DNA from: Pectobacterium punjabense
Lineage (GTDB): Bacteria; Pseudomonadota; Gammaproteobacteria; Enterobacterales; Enterobacteriaceae
NCBI RefSeq assembly: GCF_012427845.1
Contig: NZ_CP038498.1
Span: forward strand, 3,844,001 to 3,908,000
Direction: 5' to 3'
DNA: 64,000 nucleotides
A model generated the notes under the pieces. That model saw only the letters and a program-made list of their open reading frames with translations. It had not been told where the DNA came from and did not search any database. The position numbers and the translations under genes are program-made. Each line of letters opens with the position of its first letter. The first letter of the stretch is position 1. Of the stretch, positions 18,312-28,422 are shown piece by piece.

Positions 18312-18743
18312 CTACAGCGCCTGGCTGAAATGCAGCCCCCTGGAAAGCAAGCCCTGACGAAAATAGAAGCGTTGCGCCAGCGCATTGCCTAAGGCCGTAT
18401 CGAGCACCAGATGAGCGCAGTTTTGCCGCTGCGCTTCCTCGCGCATTGCCTCGATCAGCAGGCCGCCGAGCCCCTGATGGCGGGCATCCGCAGTGGCGAC
18501 AAGGTCATCGACATAGAGGAATCGGCCATACAACAGGTTTTCCTGAATGCGGTAGCCCGCCAATCCCATGACGAGATCGCCCTGCCATGCCGCAAGCAGA
18601 CGATAACCTTGCCCAGCCTGACGACGAGCCTGCGCAGTGAATGCGGCCGCATCAGGAAGATGAGGCCGTAGTTCCCGCATAACATCGAAACAAGCCAGGT
18701 AGTCCCGATCGCTGTCAATGAGGCTCAATCGAAAGGTGCTCAT
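18312..18743 (-). CDS. GNAT-family N-acetyltransferase
   Basis: A 143-residue acetyltransferase. The acetyl-CoA loop is RHQGLGGLLIEAM after the strand LYVDDLVATADA, and the end block LDTALGNALAQRFYFRQGL is typical. The start at 18743 has a strong AAGGAG site. It lies 139 bp before the AhpD-like gene in the same direction and 73 bp from the divergent MocR regulator. Such GNAT/MocR pairs suggest regulation by the neighbour. Confidence 0.82.
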   Translation of the reverse strand: MSTFRLSLIDSDRDYLACFDVMRELRPHLPDAAAFTAQARRQAGQGYRLLAAWQGDLVMGLAGYRIQENLLYGRFLYVDDLVATADARHQGLGGLLIEAMREEAQRQNCAHLVLDTALGNALAQRFYFRQGLLSRGLHFSQAL

Positions 18744-18816
18744 ATCAATCTCCTTGTAATGAAGCCAGCATGTTAGGAAAATCATGCCCCATAAAAAAGG
18801 TGCAAGAATTGAGTAA

Positions 18817-20253
18817 ATGAATGGGACATTACGTATGGATATGCAGCAACTGAAACCAAGCAGAGAACACGATGCCCCGCTCTATTTACAGTTGTATCGA
18901 CGCTACCGAGACGCCATTGCCGTCGGAAAACTTCACCCAGGCGATCGCGTACCGTCCGTGCGCAGCCTTGCCAGTGAGCTGAATCTGGCACGCGGCACGG
19001 TCGAAATGGCTTATCAGATGCTGGCCAGCGAAGGCTATTTCCTGACCCGCGGCCCAGCGGGTACTATCGTCTCACCTCGGCTGGAAAACCTGAGCGAGTC
19101 GGGATACAGCAACGTATCCCTTTCTCAAATACCCTCGCGCCCGCAAATCGATACCGCTCAAGTACAACCTTTCCAGCTCGGCTTGCCTGCACTGGATGCC
19201 TTTCCTCGCAAGACCTGGGCACGCCTAGCCGGGCACAATTTACGCACTCTGGATACGGCAGCCATGCTCTCTCCCGATCCAGTAGGCTACGAACCACTGC
19301 GTCGCGCCATCGCGACCTACCTGGGGATCTCACGCGGCATCGCTTGCACACACGAGCAGGTGTTCATCACCGCTGGCTACCGGGGAGCGCTGGAACTGGT
19401 GTGCCGCACGTTATTACACCCCGGCGACATTGGATGGTTCGAAGATCCCGGCTATATCTTCGCTCGCCAGTTTTTGGCGCGAGCAGGTATGCGTCTGGAA
19501 CCCGTTCCGGTGGATGAGGAGGGGCTGAACGTGGACATCGGTCAACAGCGAGCCGCAGAGGCTCGTTTTGCCGTGGTAACGCCCACGCACCAAAGCCCCA
19601 TGGGGATGGCGTTGTCATTGCCCCGAAGACTGCAACTGCTGGAATGGGCCAGCTATCGCCAATCGTGGATCATTGAGGACGACTACGACAGCGAGTTCCG
19701 TTACCACGGCCGGCCATTGCCGGCGCTGAAAAGTCTGGATCGCGACGGGCGCGTGCTCTACACCGGCACCTTCAGCAAGGTACTGTTTCCCGGCCTGCGT
19801 TTAGCTTATCTGGTTGTCCCTGAACCGCAGATCGAGCGCTTCAGGGATACGGCAGATCATTTTTGCTGCGCGGGATCGATCCTACCCCAAGCCACGGTGG
19901 CGGATTTCATGGAGCAAGGTCACTTTGCTCGCCATTTGCGCAAGATGCGTTCACTGTATGCCATTCGTCGCGGCTATCTCGTTGATGCGCTTTTACAAAC
20001 ATTAGGTTCACACTTGACCGTCCAGCCACAGGCAGGCGGCATTCATGTGTTAGCTACGCTGAGCACCCGTGGCAATGACCAGTCTCTGGCAGCCGCCGCC
20101 CAATCTCATGGTCTTGCCATTCAGGCGCTGAATAGCTGGCGAACAAGCAGGGCATCACACGGCGGACTCCTTATGGGATTCACGAATGTGACCGAACCTG
20201 CGATGGCAGAGGCATTGGTGCATCGACTGGCAGCAGCCATCGGATTATCGTGA
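18817..20253 (+). CDS. MocR-type transcriptional regulator (GntR HTH plus aminotransferase fold)
   Basis: A 478-residue fusion regulator. The N-terminal winged helix (about 20-90) has the GntR pattern HPGDRVPSVRSLASELNLARGTVEMAY. A class-I aminotransferase fold follows and should bind PLP: the Asp in IEDDYDSEFRY and the Schiff-base Lys in GTFSKVLFPGLR (about 313) are present. MocR proteins usually control a neighbouring divergent gene in response to PLP or amino compounds. Here that is the GNAT-AhpD pair, 73 bp away. ATGs at 18835 and 18841 are alternative starts. Confidence 0.88.
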   Translation: MNGTLRMDMQQLKPSREHDAPLYLQLYRRYRDAIAVGKLHPGDRVPSVRSLASELNLARGTVEMAYQMLASEGYFLTRGPAGTIVSPRLENLSESGYSNVSLSQIPSRPQIDTAQVQPFQLGLPALDAFPRKTWARLAGHNLRTLDTAAMLSPDPVGYEPLRRAIATYLGISRGIACTHEQVFITAGYRGALELVCRTLLHPGDIGWFEDPGYIFARQFLARAGMRLEPVPVDEEGLNVDIGQQRAAEARFAVVTPTHQSPMGMALSLPRRLQLLEWASYRQSWIIEDDYDSEFRYHGRPLPALKSLDRDGRVLYTGTFSKVLFPGLRLAYLVVPEPQIERFRDTADHFCCAGSILPQATVADFMEQGHFARHLRKMRSLYAIRRGYLVDALLQTLGSHLTVQPQAGGIHVLATLSTRGNDQSLAAAAQSHGLAIQALNSWRTSRASHGGLLMGFTNVTEPAMAEALVHRLAAAIGLS

Positions 20254-20295
20254 ACGGGTTTTCCCACCAGCCGAACCGCGCTGCTGCCCGTGAGC

Positions 20296-21345
20296 TCAAC
20301 CGGTATTCGTCCCCACTCGCCGCACTGATTCTCTGACGACCACCTGCCCCGCCAGTTCGGTGCGTTGGGCAATACCCAGCGCCTGTGAGGGAGTCATTTG
20401 CTGCGCCAGCAGTTGTAATGCGGCACGAGCGATAGTTTCAAACGGCAGATGTACCGTGGTGAGCGAAACCGGCAGCATATCGAACGGCAGAATGTCATCC
20501 ATTCCCATCACCGACATGTCTTCCGGCACCCGTAGCCCGTGCTGATACAGCGCGTCGATCACGCCGATAGCCTGATTATCCGCCGCACAGAAAATCGCGG
20601 TCGCACCTAGCCGGTCGGGGTTCGCCGTCAGCCAGCGCAGCAGTGCGTCACGCGCAGTGCGCGGGTGGAAATCCGGCAACGACAGAATCAGATCCTCATC
20701 CACCGCTATGCCTGCCTGTGCAAGCGCATCACGGTAGCCGCGTTCACGCTGTTTGATCGTCATACGCGACGTCCAGGTTAGGTGCAAAATGCGCGAGTGC
20801 CCTTGATCGATCAGATAACGCACCGCGGCTGCCGCGGCATAATGGTTGGCAGGCGTGACGCTGCTCAGGCGCATTGAGGGATCTTCACCGTTGATCAGCA
20901 CCGCCGGAATCCCGCTTTCCGCCACGGCGTTCAGTAGCGTTGGGTGATCGTCATTCACAATCAGAATGCCGCTCTCTTTTCCGCCCTGAAGTTCACGCAA
21001 TAGCTGCTGTTCGTTAATGGTATCGTGTTCCCCCAAAAACGGACGCAGTTGGATATTGCGTTGCAGACACAGCGTTTTCAGAGCATTAATCAGCGTCAGC
21101 GACACCAGATTGTACTCACTTTCCAGCATCAGGTTGCGCGGCGTCGCCAGCAAAATATGGCGCAGCGGTTCCGTCTGCGCGACGGTCGCTTTGGCCACTT
21201 TATGCAGCGGATAACCCTGCTCGGTGGCAATCGCCATGATGTGCTGCCTGACTTTGGCGCTGATCGGTGCCGTCCCGTTCAGCGCGCGGGAAACCGTGCT
21301 GATGGAAACCCCCGCGCGGTCGGCAATATCCTTGAGTGTCGCCAT
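20296..21345 (-). CDS. LacI-family repressor of the glycan-use locus
   Basis: A 349-residue LacI/GalR regulator. The helix-turn-helix is TLKDIADRAGVSISTVSRALNG at the N-terminus (here split by description: TLKDIADRAG, then VSISTVSRALNG), followed by a periplasmic-binding-protein-like sensor domain. Start ATG 21345 overlaps the stop of the permease gene (TAATG); longer frames run through the permease and have no ribosome site. It closes a minus-strand operon of transport and hydrolase genes. It probably binds the two identical palindromes at 28227 and 28423. The inducer would be an imported sugar or its phosphate. Confidence 0.88.
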   Translation of the reverse strand: MATLKDIADRAGVSISTVSRALNGTAPISAKVRQHIMAIATEQGYPLHKVAKATVAQTEPLRHILLATPRNLMLESEYNLVSLTLINALKTLCLQRNIQLRPFLGEHDTINEQQLLRELQGGKESGILIVNDDHPTLLNAVAESGIPAVLINGEDPSMRLSSVTPANHYAAAAAVRYLIDQGHSRILHLTWTSRMTIKQRERGYRDALAQAGIAVDEDLILSLPDFHPRTARDALLRWLTANPDRLGATAIFCAADNQAIGVIDALYQHGLRVPEDMSVMGMDDILPFDMLPVSLTTVHLPFETIARAALQLLAQQMTPSQALGIAQRTELAGQVVVRESVRRVGTNTG

Positions 21346-22394
21346 TATTTCATCCCCGTGTTGGCAATCCCCGTCGTGATGTATTTTTGCAGGAAGACGA
21401 ATACCGCCGTCACCGGCAGAAGCGAGAGCATCGTCATCGCCAGTATATAGTGCCACTGCACCGAGAACTGCCCCTGAAACGCATTCAAACCGATTTGCAG
21501 CGTAAAATTGTCCTGACTGGAGAGGACAATCAGCGGCCAGAGGAAGTCATTCCAGCGCCAGATCACCGAGAAGATCGCCAGCACCGCCAGCGCGGGTGCG
21601 GTCAGCGGCAGGATGATCTTCCAGTAAATACGGAATTCGCTGGCCGCATCGATCCGCGCCGCCTCGATCAGTTCATCGGGGATCGTCAGCATGTATTGGC
21701 GCAGCAGGAATACGCCCGTCGGTGTCGCCACCGTGGGGATAATCACACCCCATAGGTTATCGCCCATATTCAGGCCAATCACCACCAGAAACGTTGGCAC
21801 CATCACCACCGACAGCGGGATCATCATGGTGGAGAGAAACAGCGTCAACACCGTGCCACGCCCGCGAAACTCGTATTTTGACAACGCGAACGCCGCCATC
21901 GAACTGAGCAACAAGGTCAGCAGCGTCGCCATCACCGTTACGAATACGGTGTTTTTCAGGTAAGTGGCAAAGTGGAACTTCGTTATCGGCGTCGTGTAGT
22001 TCTCCGTCTCCAGATGCAAGGCCTTCATTGGTACCAGATCTTTCGTCGATACACGCACCACCTCGCTCGGCGCATCCGGGTTCACCAACTGTGCAATCAG
22101 GCCGATACGCCTGACCAGCGCCATGGTTTTCGCTTCGCCGTCTTCCTGCTTAACCTGCCACAGCTCCAGCGGCTTCGGGTACTCCGGCAACGTGATGGTA
22201 TCCGCCGCCTGCGGCAGAAAGCTGGGCGGAAAGCGGTTAATCTCTGCGGGCGTTTTGAACGACGACATCGCCGCCCACATGACCGGAATCATCACCAGCA
22301 GCGTGCCGACCACCAGCCAGACCCAGCTCATGATATCCGTAATATGAATGCGCCCCGGATGACGGGTGCGGGTGAGAAATGCGATTATCTTCAT
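21345..22394 (-). CDS. Carbohydrate ABC transporter permease (MalG-like)
   Basis: Inner-membrane permease of about 349 residues. The ABC-facing EAA loop is DELIEAARIDAASEFRIYWKI-like near the C-terminus. Six membrane helices are visible (for example WLVVGTLLVMIPVMWAAM and VFVTVMATLLTLLLSSM). An unusual soluble insertion of about 80 residues (NRFPPSFLPQAADTI to about residue 135) lies between helix 1 and helix 2, longer than in MalG-type proteins of standard length. The second ATG of an ATGATG pair (22394) best fits the GGGAG site. It pairs with the next permease. Confidence 0.88.
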   Translation of the reverse strand: MKIIAFLTRTRHPGRIHITDIMSWVWLVVGTLLVMIPVMWAAMSSFKTPAEINRFPPSFLPQAADTITLPEYPKPLELWQVKQEDGEAKTMALVRRIGLIAQLVNPDAPSEVVRVSTKDLVPMKALHLETENYTTPITKFHFATYLKNTVFVTVMATLLTLLLSSMAAFALSKYEFRGRGTVLTLFLSTMMIPLSVVMVPTFLVVIGLNMGDNLWGVIIPTVATPTGVFLLRQYMLTIPDELIEAARIDAASEFRIYWKIILPLTAPALAVLAIFSVIWRWNDFLWPLIVLSSQDNFTLQIGLNAFQGQFSVQWHYILAMTMLSLLPVTAVFVFLQKYITTGIANTGMK

Positions 22395-22405
22395 CATGGC
22401 TCCCG

Positions 22406-23404
22406 TTATTTTTTCCCTTCCAGCCGACGCGTCAGCAGGAACTGCAACGCTGTCAGGATCATCAGCACCACGCCCATCAGTACCGAGGCCGCCGAGGCCA
22501 GCCCATAGAGCGATGCATTTGACGAGAAGGCGGTCTGGTAGATGTACTGCACGATAAAGCTGTTGGCCGTGCCAGGGCCGCCGCCGTTGGTTAACACCCA
22601 AGCTTCATCGAAGATCTGCACGCTGTTGATGGTCAGCAGAATCACTACCACCAGAATATTTGGTGCCAGCAGCGGCAGCGTCAGGCGATAAAAACCGCGC
22701 CAGCGCGAAGTGCCGTCCACCGCCGCCGCCTCATAGATATCACGCGGGATCGCCTGCAATCCCGCCAGCAGGATCAGGGTATAAAACCCGACGTGAAACC
22801 AGACGGAGACAAATACCACCCAGAAACGCGACAGCGTCGGGTCGAGCAGGAAGGTAATCGGCTGTCCGCCCAGCGATGACAGCACCAGATTCAGCAGGCC
22901 GTTACGGTTAAGGAACCACTGCCAGATCAGGCCCACCACCACCGGCGACAGCAGCACCGGATAGAAGAACATCGCACGGAAAAAACCCCGTGCGATAATC
23001 TTGCGGTTAAGGATCAGTGCCGTCACCAGCGCCACCAGCAGCGTGCAGAGCACGTTGAAAAAGGTGAACGACACCGTGTTGTAGACGCCAGTCCAGAACA
23101 GATCTTGTTCACAGCTCGATGGCTCGGCGTAGTTGCCGCAGCTCAGCAGCGTGGAGAAATTATCCACGCCGACGTAAGGACGTTCCCACAGCAGAATATT
23201 GGTGCCACCGGTAAAGGCGTAGCACACCGCCAGTAGAATCGGAATAAAGACAAAAACGGCGAACAGCAGCATGTTGGGCGCGATAAAAAACCACGGCATC
23301 ACTTTGCGGCCACCGAGTTTTTGTAGCAGATTCACCGCTTTCTCTACTGGCGTCACCAGCTTATCGATCAGCGATCCTGCGGGCAGTAAGGCAATCTTTT
23401 TCAT
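22406..23404 (-). CDS. Carbohydrate ABC transporter permease (MalF/UgpA-like)
   Basis: A 332-residue inner-membrane permease with six helices; the EAA-type loop is RDIYEAAAVDGTSRWRGFYR. The periplasmic loop holds a Cys pair (SCGNYAEPSSCEQD) that may form a disulphide. The GAGAGGAC site precedes ATG 23404. Its stop lies about 9 bases before the start of the partner permease and its start 23 bases behind the ATPase gene, so all are one operon. Confidence 0.9.
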   Translation of the reverse strand: MKKIALLPAGSLIDKLVTPVEKAVNLLQKLGGRKVMPWFFIAPNMLLFAVFVFIPILLAVCYAFTGGTNILLWERPYVGVDNFSTLLSCGNYAEPSSCEQDLFWTGVYNTVSFTFFNVLCTLLVALVTALILNRKIIARGFFRAMFFYPVLLSPVVVGLIWQWFLNRNGLLNLVLSSLGGQPITFLLDPTLSRFWVVFVSVWFHVGFYTLILLAGLQAIPRDIYEAAAVDGTSRWRGFYRLTLPLLAPNILVVVILLTINSVQIFDEAWVLTNGGGPGTANSFIVQYIYQTAFSSNASLYGLASAASVLMGVVLMILTALQFLLTRRLEGKK

Positions 23405-23427
23405 GTCGTCCTCTCCCGTCGCGATAA

Positions 23428-24519
23428 TTAATGCTCGCTACCGCGTGGCAATGTGTCATCCGTTTCGCCATCGAACAGATGGCAATACGTCGGCGGGAAG
23501 CGCACGAACACCGACTCACCCGCAGCGAACTCGCGGTGCTGCGCCAGATGGACGATCATCTCATCGTCAATGCCGCCCATCCGCCCATAGATGAAGGTTT
23601 CATGCCCCATCATCTCGCAGCGATCGACGCACAGCGCGATCCCCTCACCTTCCTCCACCAGCTCACAGTGTGAAGGACGAATCCCGAGCGTGACGTTCTG
23701 CCCGACGGTGCCGATAAACGGCAGCACCAGACGATTACCGGACGGACACTGCACCTCGACGCTGTCGGCACCGGTGGCGACGATCTGCGCTGGGAACATA
23801 TTCATGCGCGGTGAGCCGATGAAGCCCGCAACAAACTTATTTTTCGGCCGATTGAACAGCTCCAGCGGCGTGCCAACCTGCTCGATCCGCCCCGCATTCA
23901 GCACCACAATGCGCTGCGCCATCGTCATCGCCTCCACCTGATCGTGAGTGACGTAGATCATGGTGGTACGCAGCTTCTGATGCAGACGGGACAGCTCGCC
24001 GCGTGTCTGCACGCGCAGCTTGGCATCCAGATTCGAGAGCGGTTCGTCAAACAGGAACAGGTCAGGTTCACGCACGATAGCGCGGCCAATGGCGACGCGC
24101 TGCTGCTGTCCGCCCGACAGCGCGCGCGGTCGGCGATCCAGATAGGGTTCCAGCCCCAGCATGCGGGCGGCTTCATCAATACGGCGGGCGATTTCGTCTT
24201 TGGGGAAGTGCAAATTTTCCAGCCCGAACGCGAGGTTCTTGCGCACCGAAAGGTGCGGATAGAGCGCGTAAGACTGGAACACCATCGCAATCTTGCGCTC
24301 TGCTGGCGTGAGATCGTTCACCTTGCGGTTGTCGATCAACAGCTCACCGCTACTGATCTCTTCCAGCCCGGCAATCATGCGCAGCAGCGTGGATTTTCCA
24401 CAGCCCGACGGGCCGACAAAGACCATGAACTCGCCATCATGAATCGTTAAGTCCACGCCTTTGATGATGTTCACCGCACCATAGCTTTTGTGGACGTTTT
24501 TTAGTTCCAGACTCGCCAT
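23428..24519 (-). CDS. Sugar ABC transporter ATPase (UgpC/MalK-like)
   Basis: A 363-residue ATPase that powers the two permeases. Walker [11 protein letters not shown]-loop, signature [14 protein letters not shown], Walker [14 protein letters not shown] and switch His (YVTHDQ) are intact. The C-terminal OB/TOBE domain (about 240-363) is of the CUT1 subfamily. ATG 24519 overlaps the region just behind the hydrolase stop (24522) with GAGGG upstream; the five-residue longer frame is less likely. CUT1 systems usually import di- and oligosaccharides. Confidence 0.92.
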   Translation of the reverse strand: MASLELKNVHKSYGAVNIIKGVDLTIHDGEFMVFVGPSGCGKSTLLRMIAGLEEISSGELLIDNRKVNDLTPAERKIAMVFQSYALYPHLSVRKNLAFGLENLHFPKDEIARRIDEAARMLGLEPYLDRRPRALSGGQQQRVAIGRAIVREPDLFLFDEPLSNLDAKLRVQTRGELSRLHQKLRTTMIYVTHDQVEAMTMAQRIVVLNAGRIEQVGTPLELFNRPKNKFVAGFIGSPRMNMFPAQIVATGADSVEVQCPSGNRLVLPFIGTVGQNVTLGIRPSHCELVEEGEGIALCVDRCEMMGHETFIYGRMGGIDDEMIVHLAQHREFAAGESVFVRFPPTYCHLFDGETDDTLPRGSEH

Positions 24520-24521
24520 TG

Positions 24522-25628
24522 TCAGCCCTCGCAAACAGAATCTAACTGTGCCAATAACATCAGCATGACCAGCGCCTGCCCGTAAGGCACGGCAACATTG
24601 GGGATATCGCGATAGAACTGCAAATCATGCCCCATCGCTGTGCCATCAGAGACACCCTGTACCACGCCCTGTGCGTCAACCTGCGCCACCACGGCGGCAT
24701 AGCCTTTTTCCAGTACGTCCTGCGGGAAATCGCGTAGCATCCCCAGCCGCTGCGCCGTCAGAATACCGGCAATAAACCCCGCGCTGGCGGACGTTTCCAG
24801 CGGTGAGTCCGGGTCATCCAGCAGCGTGTGCCACAGACCGGAATCGTGCTGGACGCGAGCCAGCGTTGTCGTTTGCTGTTCCAGAATCGCTTCCAGCGTG
24901 CGCAACACCGGCGAGGACAGTTGATCCTCCGCCAATACCCGCATTTCCGGCAGCACCAGCGTGATCCAGGCGTTGCCACGTCCCCAGAATGCATTGGCAT
25001 AGTGATGGCGACCGACGAACGTCCAGCCGTGATACCACAGCCCGCTGCGCACGTCGGCGAGATAGCGCGCGTGCGTGACGAGCTGATATTCCGCTTCTTC
25101 AATCAGATCGCGGCGAGAAAGCAATTTCCCCGCGACCACCAGAAACAGACCGGCCATAAACAGCGTGTCGTCCCACAGTTGCCCGGTGTTTGGCCGTTCT
25201 TTCACCGTGTGCTGGAAACCGCCATCCTCCGTTTTCGGCAGCGAGTGCAACAGCCAGTCCGCCCAGTCGCTCACGGTTTCACGCCACTGCGCGGGCGCAT
25301 CCGGTTTGTCCTGACACAGCAACGCCAGCACCAGCATCGGTGCCGTCGAGTTGATCTGGCGCGGTGGCAGACCGGTATCCAGCTTTTGCTGATACCAGTT
25401 CGCCAGCGTCGTCAGCATAGTGTCGTCCTGCGTCAGATGTGCCAGCTTCCAGAAACCGTACAGCCCGACACCAACTTCCCAATCCCACTCTTCAAATTGA
25501 ATCGTCAGCCCGGCGTCCGGTGCGTCGTCCTGCGTGACGCTGTCAATCGCTTTCAGGCGGCAAAACGCCCGCGCCACCTGCGCTAACAGCGCTTCGGTTT
25601 GTTGTCGGTTAAGTGAACCTGTCTGCAT
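24522..25628 (-). CDS. Glycoside hydrolase family 88/105, unsaturated glycan hydrolase
   Basis: A 368-residue (alpha/alpha)6-barrel enzyme of the GH105/GH88 group (YteR-like), which removes the unsaturated uronic acid left by lyases, typically from rhamnogalacturonan fragments. Motifs seen: [13 protein letters not shown] (catalytic Asp region), [33 protein letters not shown] and SAGFIAGI. No signal peptide, so it is cytoplasmic and acts on imported oligosaccharides. ATG 25628 lies one base behind the stop of the larger gene upstream. Its partner lyase may be the 820-residue protein. Confidence 0.85.
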   Translation of the reverse strand: MQTGSLNRQQTEALLAQVARAFCRLKAIDSVTQDDAPDAGLTIQFEEWDWEVGVGLYGFWKLAHLTQDDTMLTTLANWYQQKLDTGLPPRQINSTAPMLVLALLCQDKPDAPAQWRETVSDWADWLLHSLPKTEDGGFQHTVKERPNTGQLWDDTLFMAGLFLVVAGKLLSRRDLIEEAEYQLVTHARYLADVRSGLWYHGWTFVGRHHYANAFWGRGNAWITLVLPEMRVLAEDQLSSPVLRTLEAILEQQTTTLARVQHDSGLWHTLLDDPDSPLETSASAGFIAGILTAQRLGMLRDFPQDVLEKGYAAVVAQVDAQGVVQGVSDGTAMGHDLQFYRDIPNVAVPYGQALVMLMLLAQLDSVCEG

Positions 25629-25629
25629 G

Positions 25630-28092
25630 TCATGGGTTTCCTGTGTTGAGCTGCGGGACGACCGGGACATCGTCGGGAAAAATGAAAGGCTGCTGCGCCA
25701 CACTGAATCCTGTCTCTTGGCTAAAGGCCAGTTCGCCGTAATCGGGATCGTCGATACGTACGCCGTCGCTGTCCTGTATCAGAGAACGCCCTCGGAAGCG
25801 GGCAGCGAATGCGGCGAATCCTTGCGCGCCGTCGCCGCTGTCCACGGCAACGAACCAGACGTTCTGTTCGCCATACGCCCGCAGTTCGCCTTCGGCCTGC
25901 TGGCCTGCGGTCGCAAACGGCTGTAGCCCGGCAGGATTATGGAAGGCGGCATAGCCGTTGCCACCGCGTACGAAGCACCAGACATCTTCAACGATGACGT
26001 CATCCAGCGCGGTTTGTGGCAAATAGAGGTGCGTCCACGGGCGAATATCCTGTTGCAGATCGAACACCATCAGCGCGCGATTACGATGCTGCATCAGGTG
26101 TGGCAAGCACCCGTTGCCCGCCCAGTACGAAGGTCGATGCACGCCGTCAGGACGATCCTCGCCGGGGTGGTTCACCCACAGGCGGGCGGCATAGTGTGTC
26201 CCCAGCCGCACATCCAGCAGATGCTGCTGGTGTCCGGGCTGGCCGGGGTGATGATCGAAAACGGAAGAAAAGGCCACATCCTGCTGCTTCCAGGCGATGA
26301 TGCGGGCGCTACGGTTCAGCCCTTGTACCCAGCGAGCTTCTACACCGTGTGACAGTGACCAGTGTGCAACCCGATCCGTCGTTTCCGGCGGCTGATAGTC
26401 GCTCAGACACAGCAGCGGCAGCGCAGCACAATGAGGTATCAGCCAGCCTTCGCCCCACATCAGCGCACAGAGGCCAGATAGCTCGGTCAACATGCCGGAA
26501 CGCAGCTCTTTATCGTAGGCACGTCCCATGGTGCCAACCGCGACGCCATTCTGATGCACCCACGCCGTCATCAGCATGATGCGGTCAATCACCACGCGAG
26601 ATTTGTCGCGCAGATCGACATCCTGCGCCAGTTCATACAGTGCCACCAGCCCAATCAGATCGATGGGGTAATAGGCCGCCGAGTTCCACTCCACCAGCCC
26701 GTGTTCCAGAATGGAATCAAACCAGCGCGTCAAACGTTCGTGGGCAATCGCCTTTTGCTCCAGACCACGACGGCCGCTACACGGAAAGGTGTCATCAGGG
26801 AAGTTTTGTCCGGCAAGGTATTGCGCGACGTGGAAACACAGGCAGTGGTTCTCACTCCAGAACCACATGGTGTCGTTGCCTGGTTCATCAATCCAGTAGC
26901 GGAAACCGAGAATGGCGCTGCGCACGCGCCGCCAGTCCTGAGGCGGTAACTGTTGCCCCTGATAGCGCTGCCACAGCCAAATCAGCGGCACCAGTTGGAA
27001 ATCCGCGCAGTCTTCACGGCGGCTGATTTTTTGCAGCGCGCTGTTGAGAATCGGCTCAGCGGCATCGCTGCCCTCGCCCGTCGCGACAATCGCCAACAGC
27101 CGTCCGAGGCGCTCAAAACCGTGCAGCGCAGTATGGCGCAACACCGTTTCACGCCGCGCGGCCAGCGTCGGTAACGCAGGCATCGTTTGCGGTGGCAAGC
27201 GCCCAAAGCTCAGGGTACGCGTCAGCGTAATGCCGTTACAGGTCGCGGCACAGACCAGATCGTAGTAGCCGACTAAAACATCAGGCAGATCCACCTGCCA
27301 ACCCAGATTGCCAGCGGGCAGCGTTTGTTTCTGCTGCCATACGGGGACGGATTCGTTGACGTTGCCAATCAGACGGTGCGCCATCGTCACAGATTCCGGC
27401 AGCGGCTGCGTGCTATTCAGCACCAGCACGGGCGGCTGGATCAGGTTATTTTCCAACGTCAGTCCGTTAACCCAGCTATCCAGCGCGGTCAGCTGTACGC
27501 TGAGTGCCGTATCCTCATCAAGCTGCCAGAAGAGTGTGTCTTCCCCCTGATAGCACAGGCTGAATAGATAATCGGTATCACGTTCGCACAGTTCTTCGCT
27601 ATGCACTACCAGCGTGTTCGCCCCCGCTTGCAGCGGCAGCGTGATGTCACAGGTTTGTTCAGTATTACGGGTAAAGGGCGTAAAGCGGGTGACCTGTTCG
27701 CCGTTCAGCCACAGCGTAATGCCGCCGCAGGTGCTGAGGGTAAACGGTGCCGCCTGCGCGCTGTCGCAGTGGATAACACAGCGGGAAAAACGCTGAACGT
27801 GAACCGGACACGGCCAGAAATCACTGAAATTCACACTGCGACTTTCATCGCCTCCGCTCCACATCAGCGGGAAATGAAGGTCTTCGGGTAACGTCACCTC
27901 ACGCTTTGCTTCTTCCTGCAAAAAACGCACGCGGCAGGGTAAAACACCGACATCGACAAAACCATTGATAAAGCGGTAATTCACCTTATCCGCCAGCGTA
28001 TCCGGCTCGGCGAAATAACGTTTTTCCGTCAGCTCGGTAATCAGAAACCGATTAATGACGCCGTTCTTCTTTAATTTCCAACCGATATTCAT
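25630..28092 (-). CDS. Large carbohydrate-active enzyme, putative toroid lyase/hydrolase
   Basis: An 820-residue cytoplasmic protein, first gene of the minus-strand operon. The first 330 or so residues are beta-rich (LSTCGGITLWLNGEQ and similar strands, resembling a PA14-like or galactose-binding jelly roll). About 340-600 is helical with SENHCLCFHVAQYLAGQ (Asn-His near 415) and WNSAAYYPIDLIGL (Tyr near 490), a pattern like the Asn/His/Tyr catalytic set of polysaccharide lyases with a toroid fold. The end is beta-rich again. I do not know a family for it. Absence of a signal peptide and the GH105 partner suggest it cuts an imported oligosaccharide. Confidence 0.6.
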   Translation of the reverse strand: MNIGWKLKKNGVINRFLITELTEKRYFAEPDTLADKVNYRFINGFVDVGVLPCRVRFLQEEAKREVTLPEDLHFPLMWSGGDESRSVNFSDFWPCPVHVQRFSRCVIHCDSAQAAPFTLSTCGGITLWLNGEQVTRFTPFTRNTEQTCDITLPLQAGANTLVVHSEELCERDTDYLFSLCYQGEDTLFWQLDEDTALSVQLTALDSWVNGLTLENNLIQPPVLVLNSTQPLPESVTMAHRLIGNVNESVPVWQQKQTLPAGNLGWQVDLPDVLVGYYDLVCAATCNGITLTRTLSFGRLPPQTMPALPTLAARRETVLRHTALHGFERLGRLLAIVATGEGSDAAEPILNSALQKISRREDCADFQLVPLIWLWQRYQGQQLPPQDWRRVRSAILGFRYWIDEPGNDTMWFWSENHCLCFHVAQYLAGQNFPDDTFPCSGRRGLEQKAIAHERLTRWFDSILEHGLVEWNSAAYYPIDLIGLVALYELAQDVDLRDKSRVVIDRIMLMTAWVHQNGVAVGTMGRAYDKELRSGMLTELSGLCALMWGEGWLIPHCAALPLLCLSDYQPPETTDRVAHWSLSHGVEARWVQGLNRSARIIAWKQQDVAFSSVFDHHPGQPGHQQHLLDVRLGTHYAARLWVNHPGEDRPDGVHRPSYWAGNGCLPHLMQHRNRALMVFDLQQDIRPWTHLYLPQTALDDVIVEDVWCFVRGGNGYAAFHNPAGLQPFATAGQQAEGELRAYGEQNVWFVAVDSGDGAQGFAAFAARFRGRSLIQDSDGVRIDDPDYGELAFSQETGFSVAQQPFIFPDDVPVVPQLNTGNP

Positions 28093-28226
28093 ACGGAATC
28101 CTGTTTACGATTTTGACAAATAAAATAACGAAAACGTATGACTACACTTATTTGCACATTCACTGTGCACACGCCGCCAACATTTAGGGCAACGAGCCAT
28201 TTCCTGCACTATTAACTGGCAATTAT

Positions 28227-28242
28227 AATGCAAATTTGCATT
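28227..28242. promoter_or_regulatory. Operator palindrome 1, likely LacI-family site
   Basis: AATGCAAATTTGCATT, a perfect 16-bp palindrome, extends by one further pair (28226-28243). The same 16 bases recur at 28423. Between them lie a half-site at 28252-28258 and the CRP site. Position between the divergent operons fits the locus repressor. Confidence 0.7.
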
Positions 28243-28307
28243 AAATTTTTATTTGCATTCATTTTTTGACATTTCGCATTAATAAATAAGATTCTCATAT
28301 TTATATA

Positions 28308-28323
28308 TGTGATTAATATCACA
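28308..28323. promoter_or_regulatory. cAMP-CRP site in the divergent promoter
   Basis: TGTGA-N6-TCACA (half-sites 28308-28312 and 28319-28323) is a perfect match to the CRP consensus, centred between the two operator copies. Catabolite control of both arms is expected. Confidence 0.82.
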
Positions 28324-28422
28324 AAAATACTTTATTTAAACCAACATTTAAAATATCTTTAATCTGCCTCACATAAATCAGTCGTGCTTCTGTCCATGAT
28401 TGCATGATGAAAATGACAGATG

